From an uncultured Methanobrevibacter sp. (GTDB taxonomy: Archaea > Methanobacteriota > Methanobacteria > Methanobacteriales > Methanobacteriaceae), in NCBI GenBank assembly GCA_902771225.1, contig CACXWH010000031.1, forward strand, positions 1-49,311: DNA of 49,311 bases, written 5' to 3'. Positions within the stretch are counted from its first letter, which is position 1. The number at the start of each line of letters is the position of its first letter. The translations under genes were made by a program, and so were the position numbers. The notes under the pieces are model-generated. The model searched no databases. It was not told the origin of the DNA and saw nothing but the letters and a program-made list of their open reading frames with translations. This document shows, in pieces, positions 1 through 8,436 of this stretch.

Positions 1-84
1 AGTATGCTTGAGCCGTATGTCCTAAAAGGGACACGTACGGTTCTTAGAAGAGGGGAGACAAGTAATTGTCTCTTCTTATTCGAC
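1..84 (+). mobile_element. 3' end of a group II intron (domains V and VI)
   Basis: Positions 10-43 fold into a textbook 34-nt domain V. GAGCCGTA (10-17) pairs with TACGGTTC (36-43), C34-G35 form the two-base bulge, and TGTCCT/GGGACA closes an AAAA tetraloop (24-27). The catalytic AGC triad lies at 11-13. Positions 47-81 form a domain VI hairpin with a GTAA loop (62-65). A78 is the unpaired adenosine, the seventh base from an AC end at 83-84, as expected of the lariat branch point and 3' splice site. The body and any reverse transcriptase/maturase gene lie outside the window to the left. The fold is read directly from the sequence; activity is not shown. Confidence 0.85.
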
Positions 85-260
85 GTAATCCCAACAAAAA
101 CATAAAAAAACAAATGATAATCCAATATCAAGAAAATATAGAAAAAAAAATAATTCATTCGAGAAAAAAAAGTATACCAACTTAAAAAAAAATACCACTT
201 AACATTCAAAACAAGCATAAAAAAAATAAAAAAAGAAACCAGCACCCATAATAATGTAGT
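85..260. other. A-rich non-coding spacer (3' exon side of the intron)
   Basis: This stretch begins with the presumed 3' exon (GTAATCCC) and is strongly A-rich on the plus strand, with many A runs. No gene, RNA fold or repeat can be supported here. Confidence 0.5.
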
Positions 261-317
261 ATACCCTTCCCTTACAGTGCAATTCATCCCCGACCTAAGA
301 GGTCGGGGTGTTCTTGC
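261..317. mobile_element. Putative IS200/IS605-type right-end hairpin (remnant)
   Basis: CCCCGACC (288-295) and GGTCGGGG (301-308) form a perfect 8-bp hairpin with a TAAGA loop. Flanks read GCAATTCAT before and TGTTCTTGC after. In the IS200/IS605 family a GC-rich hairpin of this form, followed by a short TTCTTGC-like tail, marks the right end and overlaps the 3' end of the TnpB guide RNA. No tnpB reading frame is left in the window, so only the terminus would remain. A plain terminator hairpin is the main alternative. The hairpin lies exactly where the adjacent adhesin pseudogene stops being recognisable. Confidence 0.45.
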
Positions 318-321
318 AAAA

Positions 322-1434
322 ATATGATAAATTGCATTTTTAGTATTATTTTCAAAAGTTGAATTGGTTATTGTAACATTGCTGTAATCACAATAGAAAC
401 TCCCTCCGTCAAAGGCTTCATCAAGCAAAGTATTTGACATGATTTTAGAATTGATTAATTAAAAGTTAGTATATGAAACGTATATTGCTCCACCATTATA
501 AATAGCTGAATTATCAATAAAATAAGAACCATAATACTTAAATTACCACCCAATTGTACAACAGCTCCTCCAAAATCACCCCGCAATTAATGAATTTAGA
601 GTTTTTAACAGACACAATGCCATAAACCTCATAAGCATCAATGTCCATGAATAGAGCCCCACCATTTTTTAAAGCAGTAGTATTTACAAACAAACAGTTT
701 TCAAATTCACTTTCCACACATCCTTTAAGTGCTATCGCACCACATGATATATCAGCAGCCAGATTAGTAAAATTAGAATTTTTAATACCTGTTCTTTTTT
801 CACTGTATATTGCAGGAGCATATCTGGAGGTTAAATTTAAAAATAAACAGTTATTGACTTGAAGCTTACCATCACCGTACCCGTATATTTGAGAAAAAGT
901 ATAATTATCGCTATTTAAAAAAGTTGTATCTTCAACAGTGATATTTGCATAACCATATACTCCAGCACCCGCTTTTGCATGATTTTTAGTGAATTCACAA
1001 TTGATTAAATTGATATGATGCCCATTTATAGCACCAGCAGTATCAGCACTATTATTTACAAAAGTTACATTTTCACAATTCAAAAGGGTAGAAAAACTAG
1101 AAAAAATCGCTCAGCCCATTTCTTTGTTAAAGCCGTTAATGATTTTAATGTTAAGAAGCGTAACATTGCTTTGAATATTAAATATTCTCGCCTGACCGGC
1201 ACCATCAACAGTATGACCATTACCATTAATAGTAAAATCCGTTTTATTAACAAATATTCCATTTTTCAGTCCAAAATCAGTGGAATTATCATAAATATAA
1301 TCCCTAGTTATTTCAATACTATCACCAGCGTTATTAATTTCTGTTTGAAGAGATGTGAAGTTTCCATCAGCATGAACTGCACTAACAGAAATAAAAAGCA
1401 CTAACAATATGAATAAAATTTTAAACTTTTTCAT
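322..1434 (-). pseudogene. Adhesin-like beta-helix surface protein, decayed
   Basis: The gene starts at ATG 1434 behind a GGGGGAT ribosome binding site and encodes a signal peptide (MKKFKILFILLVLF...HADG). Short beta-helix repeats follow, of the type N-C-x-F-x-N-N-x-A-x-x-x-G-G-A-I, seen in Methanobrevibacter adhesin-like proteins. The frame is interrupted by TGA at 1113-1111, where GGA of a GGAI motif is expected. An extra G in the G run at 579-582 shifts the frame, a missing base near 538-541 shifts it back, and TAA stands at 461-459. Translation across the lesions gives recognisable repeats on both sides (e.g. NSAIYNGGAIYVSY, DYSNVTITNSTFENN). The 3' end is cut off at about 322 next to the IS-like hairpin. 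Adhesin genes are variable surface genes that often decay. Confidence 0.8.
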
Positions 1435-1509
1435 AATATCCCCCAATAATAATTATTATTTATCAAAATAATCCTTAAAAAGATTATCGAAAATACTATG
1501 AATGAAATT

Positions 1510-1548
1510 AAAAGATTAAAAAATAAGTGAAAAGGAATTAATCCCTTT
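1510..1548 (-). terminator. Likely terminator of the ribosomal superoperon
   Basis: AAAGG (1531-1535) and CCTTT (1544-1548) form a small hairpin just after the Cbf5 stop, followed on the minus strand by T-rich sequence. Archaeal termination depends mainly on T tracts, so the T-rich part is the stronger evidence. Confidence 0.45.
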
Positions 1549-1550
1549 AG

Positions 1551-2516
1551 TTATTTCCAAAGTTTTGGATAAACAGCAGGTTTCATGAAAACTTTAGAAA
1601 CATTAACTACAAAGCCGCCTTCAGCCTCTAAAATCTCATCAGCAAAAAACATTGAGTTTCCGGCCCCTACAAGCTCGCCTTTCAAAGTTTCTATAGCTAC
1701 AATATCTCCCTTTTTAATATCCTCAGATAAATAGGCAACTCCACCGCTTGCAAGATCTGCACCGTGACATATTGCATCTACAGCTGAATCTTTAATTATG
1801 ACCTTTGGCAGATAATCCGCTGCTCGCTCCATTGGCATTATTGCTTCACGCAAATATGATTCATCCCCATCTTCAATATAGAAATGATATGCATCAGTAA
1901 CATCCTGCAATGTTACCAAATTTTCACGTTCACGAAAAGAACCTACCTGTGTTCTTCTAAGTTCTGACATATGAGCTCCAACACCTAGTGCTTCACCGAT
2001 ATTGTGACAATATGTTCTGACATAGGTTCCGGCTTCACATCCTATTCTAAATAAGACGTCACGGCCTTTAATTTCATAAATTGTAGAATAATAAACATTA
2101 CGGGTTCTTAATTCACGTTTAACCGCAGATTTAACAGGTGGCAGTTGAAAGATTTTACCTGTGAACTCTTCAAAAACACGTCTGATTTCATTTTCATCCA
2201 CATCCGCATGAAATGTGAGTAAACACACATATTCCTTTGGAGCGGTTAATAATAACTGTATTGCACGGGTTGCATCAGCTAAACCAACAGGCAAAACACC
2301 AGTAACCTTTGGATCAAGTGTTCCTCCATGACCTGTTTTATCTAATTTTAAAATTCGTTTTACCCATGAGTCGACTTCATGAGATGTTGGTCCTGAAGGT
2401 TTATCTAAATTAATAACACCTTTAGAAATATAATCAGCAATTTCCCTTTCTTCAGGTTTGCATCCATATTCGGGATTTGTAATTGATTTGGATTTTGTTA
2501 TTAAATTAGTTTTCAT
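1551..2516 (-). CDS. cbf5: Cbf5, archaeal RNA pseudouridine synthase (H/ACA RNP, tRNA U55)
   Basis: The protein is 321 residues, the usual archaeal Cbf5 length. It is the catalytic subunit of H/ACA guide RNPs that convert uridine to pseudouridine in rRNA, and can also act on tRNA U55. The TruB-type catalytic core is visible: GHGGTLDPKVTGVLP with the catalytic Asp at about residue 68, preceded by the INLDKPSGPTSHEV motif (35-48). Residues from about 235 form the C-terminal PUA RNA-binding domain. It is the last gene of the ribosomal-protein superoperon, 68 bp after L14e, fitting a role in ribosome maturation. Confidence 0.95.
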   Translation of the reverse strand: MKTNLITKSKSITNPEYGCKPEEREIADYISKGVINLDKPSGPTSHEVDSWVKRILKLDKTGHGGTLDPKVTGVLPVGLADATRAIQLLLTAPKEYVCLLTFHADVDENEIRRVFEEFTGKIFQLPPVKSAVKRELRTRNVYYSTIYEIKGRDVLFRIGCEAGTYVRTYCHNIGEALGVGAHMSELRRTQVGSFRERENLVTLQDVTDAYHFYIEDGDESYLREAIMPMERAADYLPKVIIKDSAVDAICHGADLASGGVAYLSEDIKKGDIVAIETLKGELVGAGNSMFFADEILEAEGGFVVNVSKVFMKPAVYPKLWK

Positions 2517-2584
2517 GAATTAAACCTTATTAAAAAAAATAGTATAAAAATAGTAAAAATAATGAATAAAATTAATTATTCATC

Positions 2585-2806
2585 TTATAAATCAGCTAAA
2601 GCTGCTTTAATAGATTCAGCGTCGCCAGAAACATCGATAGTTTCTTCAGTTGGTTCTAAGTGAGCAATATTACATCTTCTGTTTTTAACAGCTTCACCGA
2701 CAACTTCAACAAAGTTTTCGTCAATGATTTCAACGATTGCACATTTTTCACCAGCTTCTCTTCCAGCAGTTTTAACACATACTCTTCCTACTTCAATTGA
2801 TGCCAT
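2585..2806 (-). CDS. rpl14e: Ribosomal protein L14e
   Basis: This 73-residue protein is archaeal/eukaryotic-type large-subunit protein L14e, a compact SH3-like fold. The N-terminal ASIEVGRVCVKTAGREAG is typical of the family. Its ATG shares one base with the stop of cytidylate kinase (TAATG), and the GGTGAT ribosome binding site lies within the last codons of that gene, suggesting translational coupling. The cmk-L14e-cbf5 order is common in archaea. Confidence 0.93.
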   Translation of the reverse strand: MASIEVGRVCVKTAGREAGEKCAIVEIIDENFVEVVGEAVKNRRCNIAHLEPTEETIDVSGDAESIKAALADL

Positions 2807-3324
2807 TATATCACCTTTAATGTTGTTAAAATGATTTCTGATACTTTTTCGGGATCGAATGTACCAGTATTAATAATTAAATCGTAAATACTCATATTTG
2901 AAATATCAATATTATGAATATCCTTATATCTTAAAGCTTCACTTTTTTCCCGAGAAATGATTTCTTCGGATGCTACGTCTACAGATTTTGATTCCCTTTC
3001 AGCTATTCTGCTTGAACGAATATCAAAGGGAGTGACTAACCAAAGTTTTAAATCAGCTTCAACAAAATAAGCAGATAACCTGCCTTCAACTATTAAATTA
3101 TCTGCAGATTTAGCCAGTTCAGCTTGTCTTTTATCAATCTCCTTATCAATATCATCATTACCTTCAGCAAATGCGCTGAATTCAAGAACAGACATATTAT
3201 GTTCACGAGCCATTTCTCTAAAAACATAACCTGCAGAAATGTAATCTATGCCCATCTTTTCACTGAGCAATTGTGCTGCAGTTGTTGTTCCAGTGCCAGC
3301 TAATCCGCCAATAGTAATAATCAT
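2806..3324 (-). CDS. cmk: Cytidylate kinase, archaeal type
   Basis: The 172-residue protein phosphorylates CMP/dCMP to the diphosphate with ATP. The P-loop GGLAGTGTTT occupies residues 6-15, followed by the archaeal Cmk pattern SAGYVFREMA and the VEGRLSAYF segment. It overlaps the upstream L34e stop and the downstream L14e start by one base each, so the three genes are probably coupled in translation. Nucleotide kinases (this one and AdkA) are regular members of this archaeal operon. Confidence 0.94.
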   Translation of the reverse strand: MIITIGGLAGTGTTTAAQLLSEKMGIDYISAGYVFREMAREHNMSVLEFSAFAEGNDDIDKEIDKRQAELAKSADNLIVEGRLSAYFVEADLKLWLVTPFDIRSSRIAERESKSVDVASEEIISREKSEALRYKDIHNIDISNMSIYDLIINTGTFDPEKVSEIILTTLKVI

Positions 3325-3590
3325 TATTTTCTAGCCTCTTGTTTAAAATGTTTACGCATACATTTTGTACATAAGTACCCGCCGTATGGACGGCTAGGTC
3401 TTTTGCTAGTTTTTGAAAGTTTACCAATTTCGTATGGACGTCCACGAGGAACTCCATGTAAGACTGCACCACATTCAGCACAAACGTGCTTAGATGGTTT
3501 TTTCTTTTTATATCTTAAAACATTTTCTCCACCAGGAGTGTTTTTTCTCATTCTTTTATATGATCTTGATCTAAACCTATTTGCAGGCAT
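3324..3590 (-). CDS. rpl34e: Ribosomal protein L34e
   Basis: This 88-residue basic protein of the large subunit is found in archaea and eukaryotes. Two CxxC pairs (C37/C40 and C74/C77) form a zinc-binding site. The conserved [20 protein letters not shown] segment lies between them. It begins a tightly overlapping group (L34e-cmk-L14e) that is separated from the upstream gene by about 120 bp carrying a possible promoter. Confidence 0.94.
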   Translation of the reverse strand: MPANRFRSRSYKRMRKNTPGGENVLRYKKKKPSKHVCAECGAVLHGVPRGRPYEIGKLSKTSKRPSRPYGGYLCTKCMRKHFKQEARK

Positions 3591-3640
3591 TTAATCACCT
3601 TGATTAAAATTAATAAAAAATTTAATAATTGTGTAATAGC

Positions 3641-3695
3641 GTATTCAAAATAGAATACTATAATATATCTATTTCATCATTAATAAATATATAAG
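3641..3695 (-). promoter_or_regulatory. Possible internal promoter before L34e
   Basis: On the minus strand a TATATATTTA-type TATA element lies near 3680-3693. A 6-bp inverted repeat GTATTC/GAATAC (3641-3658) lies about where transcription would begin, and the L34e start is at 3590. This 119-bp gap is one of the few wide gaps in the operon. Placement by sequence only. Confidence 0.3.
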
Positions 3696-3698
3696 GTA

Positions 3699-3720
3699 AA
3701 GGGTTAATTTTAGAACCCTT
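3699..3720 (-). terminator. Hairpin across the stop codon of the EMC3-like gene
   Basis: AAGGGTT (3699-3705) and AACCCTT (3714-3720) form a perfect 7-bp inverted repeat with an 8-base loop that contains the stop codon of the upstream gene (3710-3712). It could attenuate transcription or mark an RNA processing point ahead of L34e. Confidence 0.3.
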
Positions 3721-4288
3721 GTTTAAATCCTAAGAATTTTCTTAATATCTGACTCATACCAAAAGTACAAATCATATACCATAATAACCAACCAATACCA
3801 TATGGAATAGTAGCTTTTCCCCCATATAACATTGGTCCAATGAAATGCCAAAATGGAGTTAAAGTAAGCCAATAAGCAGGAGCAGGTAAAATTAAAACCA
3901 AATGACTAATTGATGAAGCCCTCATCCAGAAGAAAATAAGAATAATAGGAACCATAGTAACAATCATTGGTTTGAATGATTCCATCATGACTTCATTTTG
4001 ATTTTTAAGCATTTCAGTTTGTTCAGCCTGAAGTTTAGCTATTTCTTTTCCATCCCCATTCTTTTGAGCTTCTCTAAGCTTTGAAGAAAGCTCTTTAGAT
4101 TTTTTTTGACTTTCATTAACCTTATCTTGATCGACCAAATATTTATTGGCAATATTTGTAATTAACGAAACAATAAATGCTACAATCACCACTGTTAAAG
4201 CAGGATTCTGAGGATTTGGATCCAATGCAAGTATTGGATTAAATATAGCATTTAATACATCTAATACCATACCAAAAAAATCAGTCAT
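3710..4288 (-). CDS. EMC3/TMCO1-like membrane insertase (DUF106, Oxa1/YidC superfamily)
   Basis: The protein has 192 residues with a membrane segment at about 30-50, a charged coiled coil at about 52-100 and two or more membrane segments at about 106-122 and 160-182. This is the layout of archaeal DUF106 proteins, the homologues of eukaryotic EMC3 and TMCO1 and distant relatives of YidC/Oxa1. The family helps insert membrane proteins. It lies in the operon directly after secY and adkA, supporting a role beside the Sec translocon. Family assignment comes from layout and context. Confidence 0.85.
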   Translation of the reverse strand: MTDFFGMVLDVLNAIFNPILALDPNPQNPALTVVIVAFIVSLITNIANKYLVDQDKVNESQKKSKELSSKLREAQKNGDGKEIAKLQAEQTEMLKNQNEVMMESFKPMIVTMVPIILIFFWMRASSISHLVLILPAPAYWLTLTPFWHFIGPMLYGGKATIPYGIGWLLWYMICTFGMSQILRKFLGFKQGF

Positions 4289-4297
4289 TTAACTCAC

Positions 4298-4855
4298 CTA
4301 TTTTAAAACATCCACCAATTTTGAAACGGTTTTAGGCAAATGATTATCATGATTTGCAATGATTTTAACAGTAGCTCCAGTTAATGTTGCATATGCCATA
4401 GAAGCCGCCCTATTCATTTCCTGATGTAATTGAATATCACTTGCTTTTTCAACATCACGTGAACGGGTATCATCATTCATTCTTCTATAGATAATCTCAT
4501 CAGGATTTGCCTCAACCAAAATAAATAAATCCGGTTGTAATTGTTCTAAAACCCAATTAGGAAGACCTGGTAAAAATCCGGAAGGAGTATTTATAGTACA
4601 ATGAGTATCTACAATAACATTTTCTTTTTCAGATCTTTCTTTGATTCTTTTAGCAGCTTTAGCTTGAATCTCTTTTTGAGTTTGAGCAGGTAATTTCCTT
4701 AAAGCATCTCTATCTTCTACAAGTTTTTCCTCAATTGCAAGTTCAGTCATTATGTCGCCATAGTTTAAATGTACATAATCAACTTCTTCAAGAGCTTTAC
4801 TAAGTACAGTGGTACTTCCTGAACCTGGAATTCCTGTTAATACTACTAATTTCAA
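4298..4855 (-). CDS. adkA: Adenylate kinase, archaeal AdkA type
   Basis: The 185-residue protein interconverts ATP + AMP and 2 ADP. The archaeal P-loop GIPGSGSTT spans residues 8-16, and the sequence follows the AdkA pattern (NYGDIMTELA, TPSGFLPGLPNWVLEQLQPD) rather than the bacterial Adk with a lid. It follows secY, its common position in Euryarchaeota, and is followed after 9 bp by the EMC3-like gene. Confidence 0.94.
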   Translation of the reverse strand: MKLVVLTGIPGSGSTTVLSKALEEVDYVHLNYGDIMTELAIEEKLVEDRDALRKLPAQTQKEIQAKAAKRIKERSEKENVIVDTHCTINTPSGFLPGLPNWVLEQLQPDLFILVEANPDEIIYRRMNDDTRSRDVEKASDIQLHQEMNRAASMAYATLTGATVKIIANHDNHLPKTVSKLVDVLK

Positions 4856-4890
4856 TTTAATCCCTCATATTAAAAAATATGTGGAGAAGA

Positions 4891-6255
4891 TTAATCTCCT
4901 CCTAAAAATTTTCTGAGAAGTGGATTTGAAGACATTAATTGTTCTTCTGCCATTTCCTCATAAAGCTTATGTATAATACCTACAGTAAGCAATACACCAG
5001 TACCTCCACCTAAAGCACCGGTTAAATCTGCAAAGAATGCAATAACACCTACATATATACCACTTAAAATGGTAAGTGCAGGAATATATTTTCTTAAAAT
5101 TTTATATAATTGGCGTTTACTACTTCTAAAACCAGGTATTTGGATACCTGAATTATAAAGTTGTTCAGATATTTTTTTCGCATTTAATCCACTAATTTCA
5201 ACCCATAAGTATGAGAACAATATACAACAGGACAAGAAGAATATTGCATATACCAGAATATGGAACGGTTCTGTAACAAACATACTTATTTTATTTGGAG
5301 TTGATAATAACCATGCAATACCGCTAACAGCTTTACCGTTTTCAACTGTACCTAAAATAGGGAATCCTATTTTTTGGAAAACATTAGCTAAAAGTGAAAC
5401 GTTAACCAAGAGCGCACTGGTCAAAATAACCGGCATGTTACTTGCATAAACAAATTTTAAAGGATATTTACCAACAGAACCTCTAATTCTTCCGTGACCT
5501 CTAACTGAACCATGTGAAATTGGAATTTCAACACGAATAGATTCACCATAAACAACAACTGCAAATACACAAATTGTTGCAAACAATGGAATAAGTAATG
5601 AGAAATTAGCAGATCCCATAGTAATAGTTTGGATAAATCCAGGAATTGCACCGGTCATTATACCATCTTGACCAGGGAAGAAATTAAATGTACCTACAAG
5701 AATAGCTTGACATACACCAGCAGCAATGAATAAACCAATACCACTACCGAATCCCCATTTTGAAACAACTTCATCTAAATAAATTACTAAAACTGCACCA
5801 ATTACAAGTTGAAGGAATAATACACCAAGATAAGAATTATCGATTGGTACTAAGTTACCTGTTAATACTAAAACACCCGCTTCAAAAATTGTGAAAACAA
5901 TAGATAAAAGCTTTTGGGTAGCTTGAAAGTGTGACTTATCCTTATGTGATGAAAGATCCAAATCCAAAAGATTAGATCCGACTAATAATTGCAATACAAT
6001 AGATGCAGTAACAATTGGACCAATTCCTAAAGTAAGAATTGAACCAAAATTTCCAGCCATAACTGCCCTTAAAGCAGCGAATTGATCTACAGCAGCAGCA
6101 CTTAATCCATATAATGGTATTTGAGTCAAAAAGTAATATAATACCAAAATAAGAGCAGTCCATTTAAGTTTCTCATTAAAATCTTCATTGTGAACAGGAG
6201 ATTTTACTTCTGGCAAGAACTTAAATAATGGCTCCAATATTTCGAGTGATGACAT
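4891..6255 (-). CDS. secY: Preprotein translocase subunit SecY (Sec61 alpha)
   Basis: The 454-residue protein forms the protein-conducting channel in the membrane and works with SecE and Sec61 beta, which are not in this window. About ten hydrophobic segments are seen. The second segment forms the plug region (AALRAVMAGNFGSILTLGIG), and the conserved ISHGSVRGHGRIRGSVGKYP cytoplasmic loop follows segment 6. It lies after L15, as in nearly all archaeal spc operons. Confidence 0.96.
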   Translation of the reverse strand: MSSLEILEPLFKFLPEVKSPVHNEDFNEKLKWTALILVLYYFLTQIPLYGLSAAAVDQFAALRAVMAGNFGSILTLGIGPIVTASIVLQLLVGSNLLDLDLSSHKDKSHFQATQKLLSIVFTIFEAGVLVLTGNLVPIDNSYLGVLFLQLVIGAVLVIYLDEVVSKWGFGSGIGLFIAAGVCQAILVGTFNFFPGQDGIMTGAIPGFIQTITMGSANFSLLIPLFATICVFAVVVYGESIRVEIPISHGSVRGHGRIRGSVGKYPLKFVYASNMPVILTSALLVNVSLLANVFQKIGFPILGTVENGKAVSGIAWLLSTPNKISMFVTEPFHILVYAIFFLSCCILFSYLWVEISGLNAKKISEQLYNSGIQIPGFRSSKRQLYKILRKYIPALTILSGIYVGVIAFFADLTGALGGGTGVLLTVGIIHKLYEEMAEEQLMSSNPLLRKFLGGD

Positions 6256-6285
6256 TTTATTCCTCTAAAAAAATTTATGGAAAAA

Positions 6286-6723
6286 CTATAATTCTATAGC
6301 TTCTCCTCCCACTTCTTCAATTTTTTCAATAGCAGATGCTGAGAATTTTGGAGCGGAAATTTTGAAAGGTTTAGAAATTTTACCTTTTGCTAAAACTTTG
6401 TCATAACCTAATTCAGTTACATCAATAACAATTGCATCTCCGTCCATAGATGCTTTTCCACTAGCAATTAAATCATCTGCTTTTTCTTCTAAATAACTTA
6501 AGTTAACAGAATTAACTTTTTTAATCATTTTTTGAGGTCTTTTAAAACCATGTTTACCGAAATAATTTGGTTCATGGATTACAGTCCATGTCCAATGTTG
6601 TTTTCCGGCTCCGGCTTTACCTTTTCCACCTTTGTTACCTGCACCTCTACGTTTTTTAGTACAGCCTCCTCCGTTGGATCGGGAACCTCTGAGTTTGTTA
6701 ATTTTACGTTTTGTTCTAATCAT
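6286..6723 (-). CDS. rpl15: Ribosomal protein L15
   Basis: I chose the start at ATG 6723 (MIRTKRKINKLRGSR) because AAGGTG lies 7 bases upstream; an upstream GTG at 6732 would overlap that ribosome binding site. This gives 145 residues, normal for archaeal L15. The Gly/Lys-rich N-terminal region (GAGNKGGKGKAGAGKQH) penetrates the 23S rRNA. It lies between L30 and secY in the usual order. Confidence 0.95.
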   Translation of the reverse strand: MIRTKRKINKLRGSRSNGGGCTKKRRGAGNKGGKGKAGAGKQHWTWTVIHEPNYFGKHGFKRPQKMIKKVNSVNLSYLEEKADDLIASGKASMDGDAIVIDVTELGYDKVLAKGKISKPFKISAPKFSASAIEKIEEVGGEAIEL

Positions 6724-6737
6724 AATAAACACCTTAT

Positions 6738-7196
6738 CTAAAGCATTCTTTTTGCAAGATCTTTAATTTCTTCGCCCCTGTAACCTAAAGATCCACCTTC
6801 GTTAATGGATAAACGGATATCTTCGTATCCTTTTCTAGGAGGGTGTAAACGGAATACAGGTTTAATTCCCACATCAGCTAATTTAACTTCTGAATTAATT
6901 AAAGCTTCAGCTAATTCAGCAATATCTTTATAATCAGAATTTTCAGCTACAAATTCATCAGTAACTTTGTTATTACCTTCGATTCTACCTCTTTTAGCAA
7001 TGATTTGAGCTAAAAGTTCAGCGTCGATTTCACCCCAGGTAATGTAATCCTTAGACTTTTGAAGCATACCTTCAAAACTAGGATTTTCTTCAACTAATAC
7101 TGCGTGGTTGATTCTGTTAAGTCTTAACATATGTAAAGTGTCAGCAACATTTTGAATGACACCAGTAGTTCCTCTAACTCTAATAACTAAAAACAT
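6738..7196 (-). CDS. rpl30: Ribosomal protein L30
   Basis: The start at ATG 7196 ([13 protein letters not shown]) follows a GGTGAT ribosome binding site; upstream in-frame TTG/GTG/ATG codons overlap that site. The result is 152 residues, the long archaeal/eukaryotic L30 (L7-like) form. The C-terminal [21 protein letters not shown] segment is typical. Confidence 0.94.
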   Translation of the reverse strand: MFLVIRVRGTTGVIQNVADTLHMLRLNRINHAVLVEENPSFEGMLQKSKDYITWGEIDAELLAQIIAKRGRIEGNNKVTDEFVAENSDYKDIAELAEALINSEVKLADVGIKPVFRLHPPRKGYEDIRLSINEGGSLGYRGEEIKDLAKRML

Positions 7197-7208
7197 AATC
7201 ATCACCAA

Positions 7209-7850
7209 TTAATAGTTAACTCCCATTTTCTTGAGGTCTTCATTACTTGCTTTTACTTCACTTAAAGTTTTTAAAGCATTGAACACTGCATTAGCAAAGT
7301 TAACAGTAGTTTGGGTTTGACCAAAAGATTGAGACCATACATCATGAATACCAGCAAGTTTTAAAATAGTTTTACCAACATCACCAATTACTAAACCTAC
7401 TCCTGCAGGTGCAGGCATTAAGTTTACATTTACACTACTGGTTTTACCTTGTACTTTGAAAGGTACGGTGTGTTCTCTACCACAAACACAACCCCAATCA
7501 CCACAGCCTCTTCTTACTTTTATAATATTATATTTAGCATTGTCAACTGCTTTTCTGATTGCAGGTCCAACCTCTTTAGCTTTACCTTGACCTAATCCAA
7601 CATAACCATCTTTGTTACCTACAGCAACAATTACTCTGAAATTAACTTTTCTACCTGATTTATGCATCCTTTGAACTAAGTTAACATCCATTACTTCTTC
7701 TTCTAAATCTGGAATTAAGGCATCAACTATTTCTAATTCCATAATTGGAAGACCTTTTTCAAAGATTTCATCGATATCAGTAATGGTTCCATCTTTAACT
7801 AATTGACCCATTTTAGTTCTAGGTTCCCATTCATCAATATTAAAACTCAT
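7209..7850 (-). CDS. rps5: Ribosomal protein S5
   Basis: The 213-residue protein is small-subunit S5, which shapes the mRNA entry channel and decoding accuracy. The conserved VAVGNKDGYVGLGQGKAKEV motif and the archaeal RRGCGDWGCVCG Cys-rich segment are present. The length fits archaeal S5. It starts 2 bp after L18. Confidence 0.95.
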   Translation of the reverse strand: MSFNIDEWEPRTKMGQLVKDGTITDIDEIFEKGLPIMELEIVDALIPDLEEEVMDVNLVQRMHKSGRKVNFRVIVAVGNKDGYVGLGQGKAKEVGPAIRKAVDNAKYNIIKVRRGCGDWGCVCGREHTVPFKVQGKTSSVNVNLMPAPAGVGLVIGDVGKTILKLAGIHDVWSQSFGQTQTTVNFANAVFNALKTLSEVKASNEDLKKMGVNY

Positions 7851-7852
7851 AG

Positions 7853-8434
7853 TTATTCCTCTGCCTCATCAATCTTCTTAATAGTTTCATCAAAGTTTTC
7901 AGGTAAATCTGCAGGTTCTAAACCTCTTTCCAAATACTTTGAGAATTTTTTATTTTTTTCTTCATCATCTAAAGATTCAGCATAATTTGCAATGTGTTCT
8001 CCTCTGATACGTTCATCTTCAGGGAAAATAAAGTCACCGTGAGGAACTTCTAAACCTGCATCAACAGCACCTTTGAGAGCTGCAAATATTTTAGAACCTT
8101 TAATAGGGGATCTTAAACCGATGTCTAAAATTGCATAGTCTACTCCTGCAGCTAAAGCTCTTTTAGCACAAAGGTAACCAGTCAAATAAACTCCAGTAAT
8201 ATTACCGGTGTTTCCTAAGTAACCATAATCAGCTAATTGTTTACCTACAGCAGATGCAATAGTGATATCTCCTTCAGGAGTGTAATCAACAATTTGAACA
8301 GTAGCCTGAGCGTTAGAAATTCTAACAACTAAACGAGATTTTTCATAATCAATTAATTTTATTCTAGCACCGTAATCGGTTTTTCCTTCTCTTCTTCTTC
8401 TAAATGCTACTTTATAATTTGTTCCTTGTGCCAT
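7853..8434 (-). CDS. rpl18: Ribosomal protein L18
   Basis: The 193-residue protein is the archaeal L18 (eukaryotic L5-like) that binds 5S rRNA. The N-terminal FRRRREGKTDYGARIKLI and the central GDITIASAVGKQLADYGY segments are characteristic. The ribosome binding site lies at the end of L19e, 2 bp upstream. Confidence 0.95.
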   Translation of the reverse strand: MAQGTNYKVAFRRRREGKTDYGARIKLIDYEKSRLVVRISNAQATVQIVDYTPEGDITIASAVGKQLADYGYLGNTGNITGVYLTGYLCAKRALAAGVDYAILDIGLRSPIKGSKIFAALKGAVDAGLEVPHGDFIFPEDERIRGEHIANYAESLDDEEKNKKFSKYLERGLEPADLPENFDETIKKIDEAEE

Positions 8435-8436
8435 GT

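Noticed and set aside
641-862. Plus-strand open frame opposite the adhesin pseudogene
   Set aside because: The beta-helix repeats are clear on the minus strand; the other strand gives no recognisable protein.
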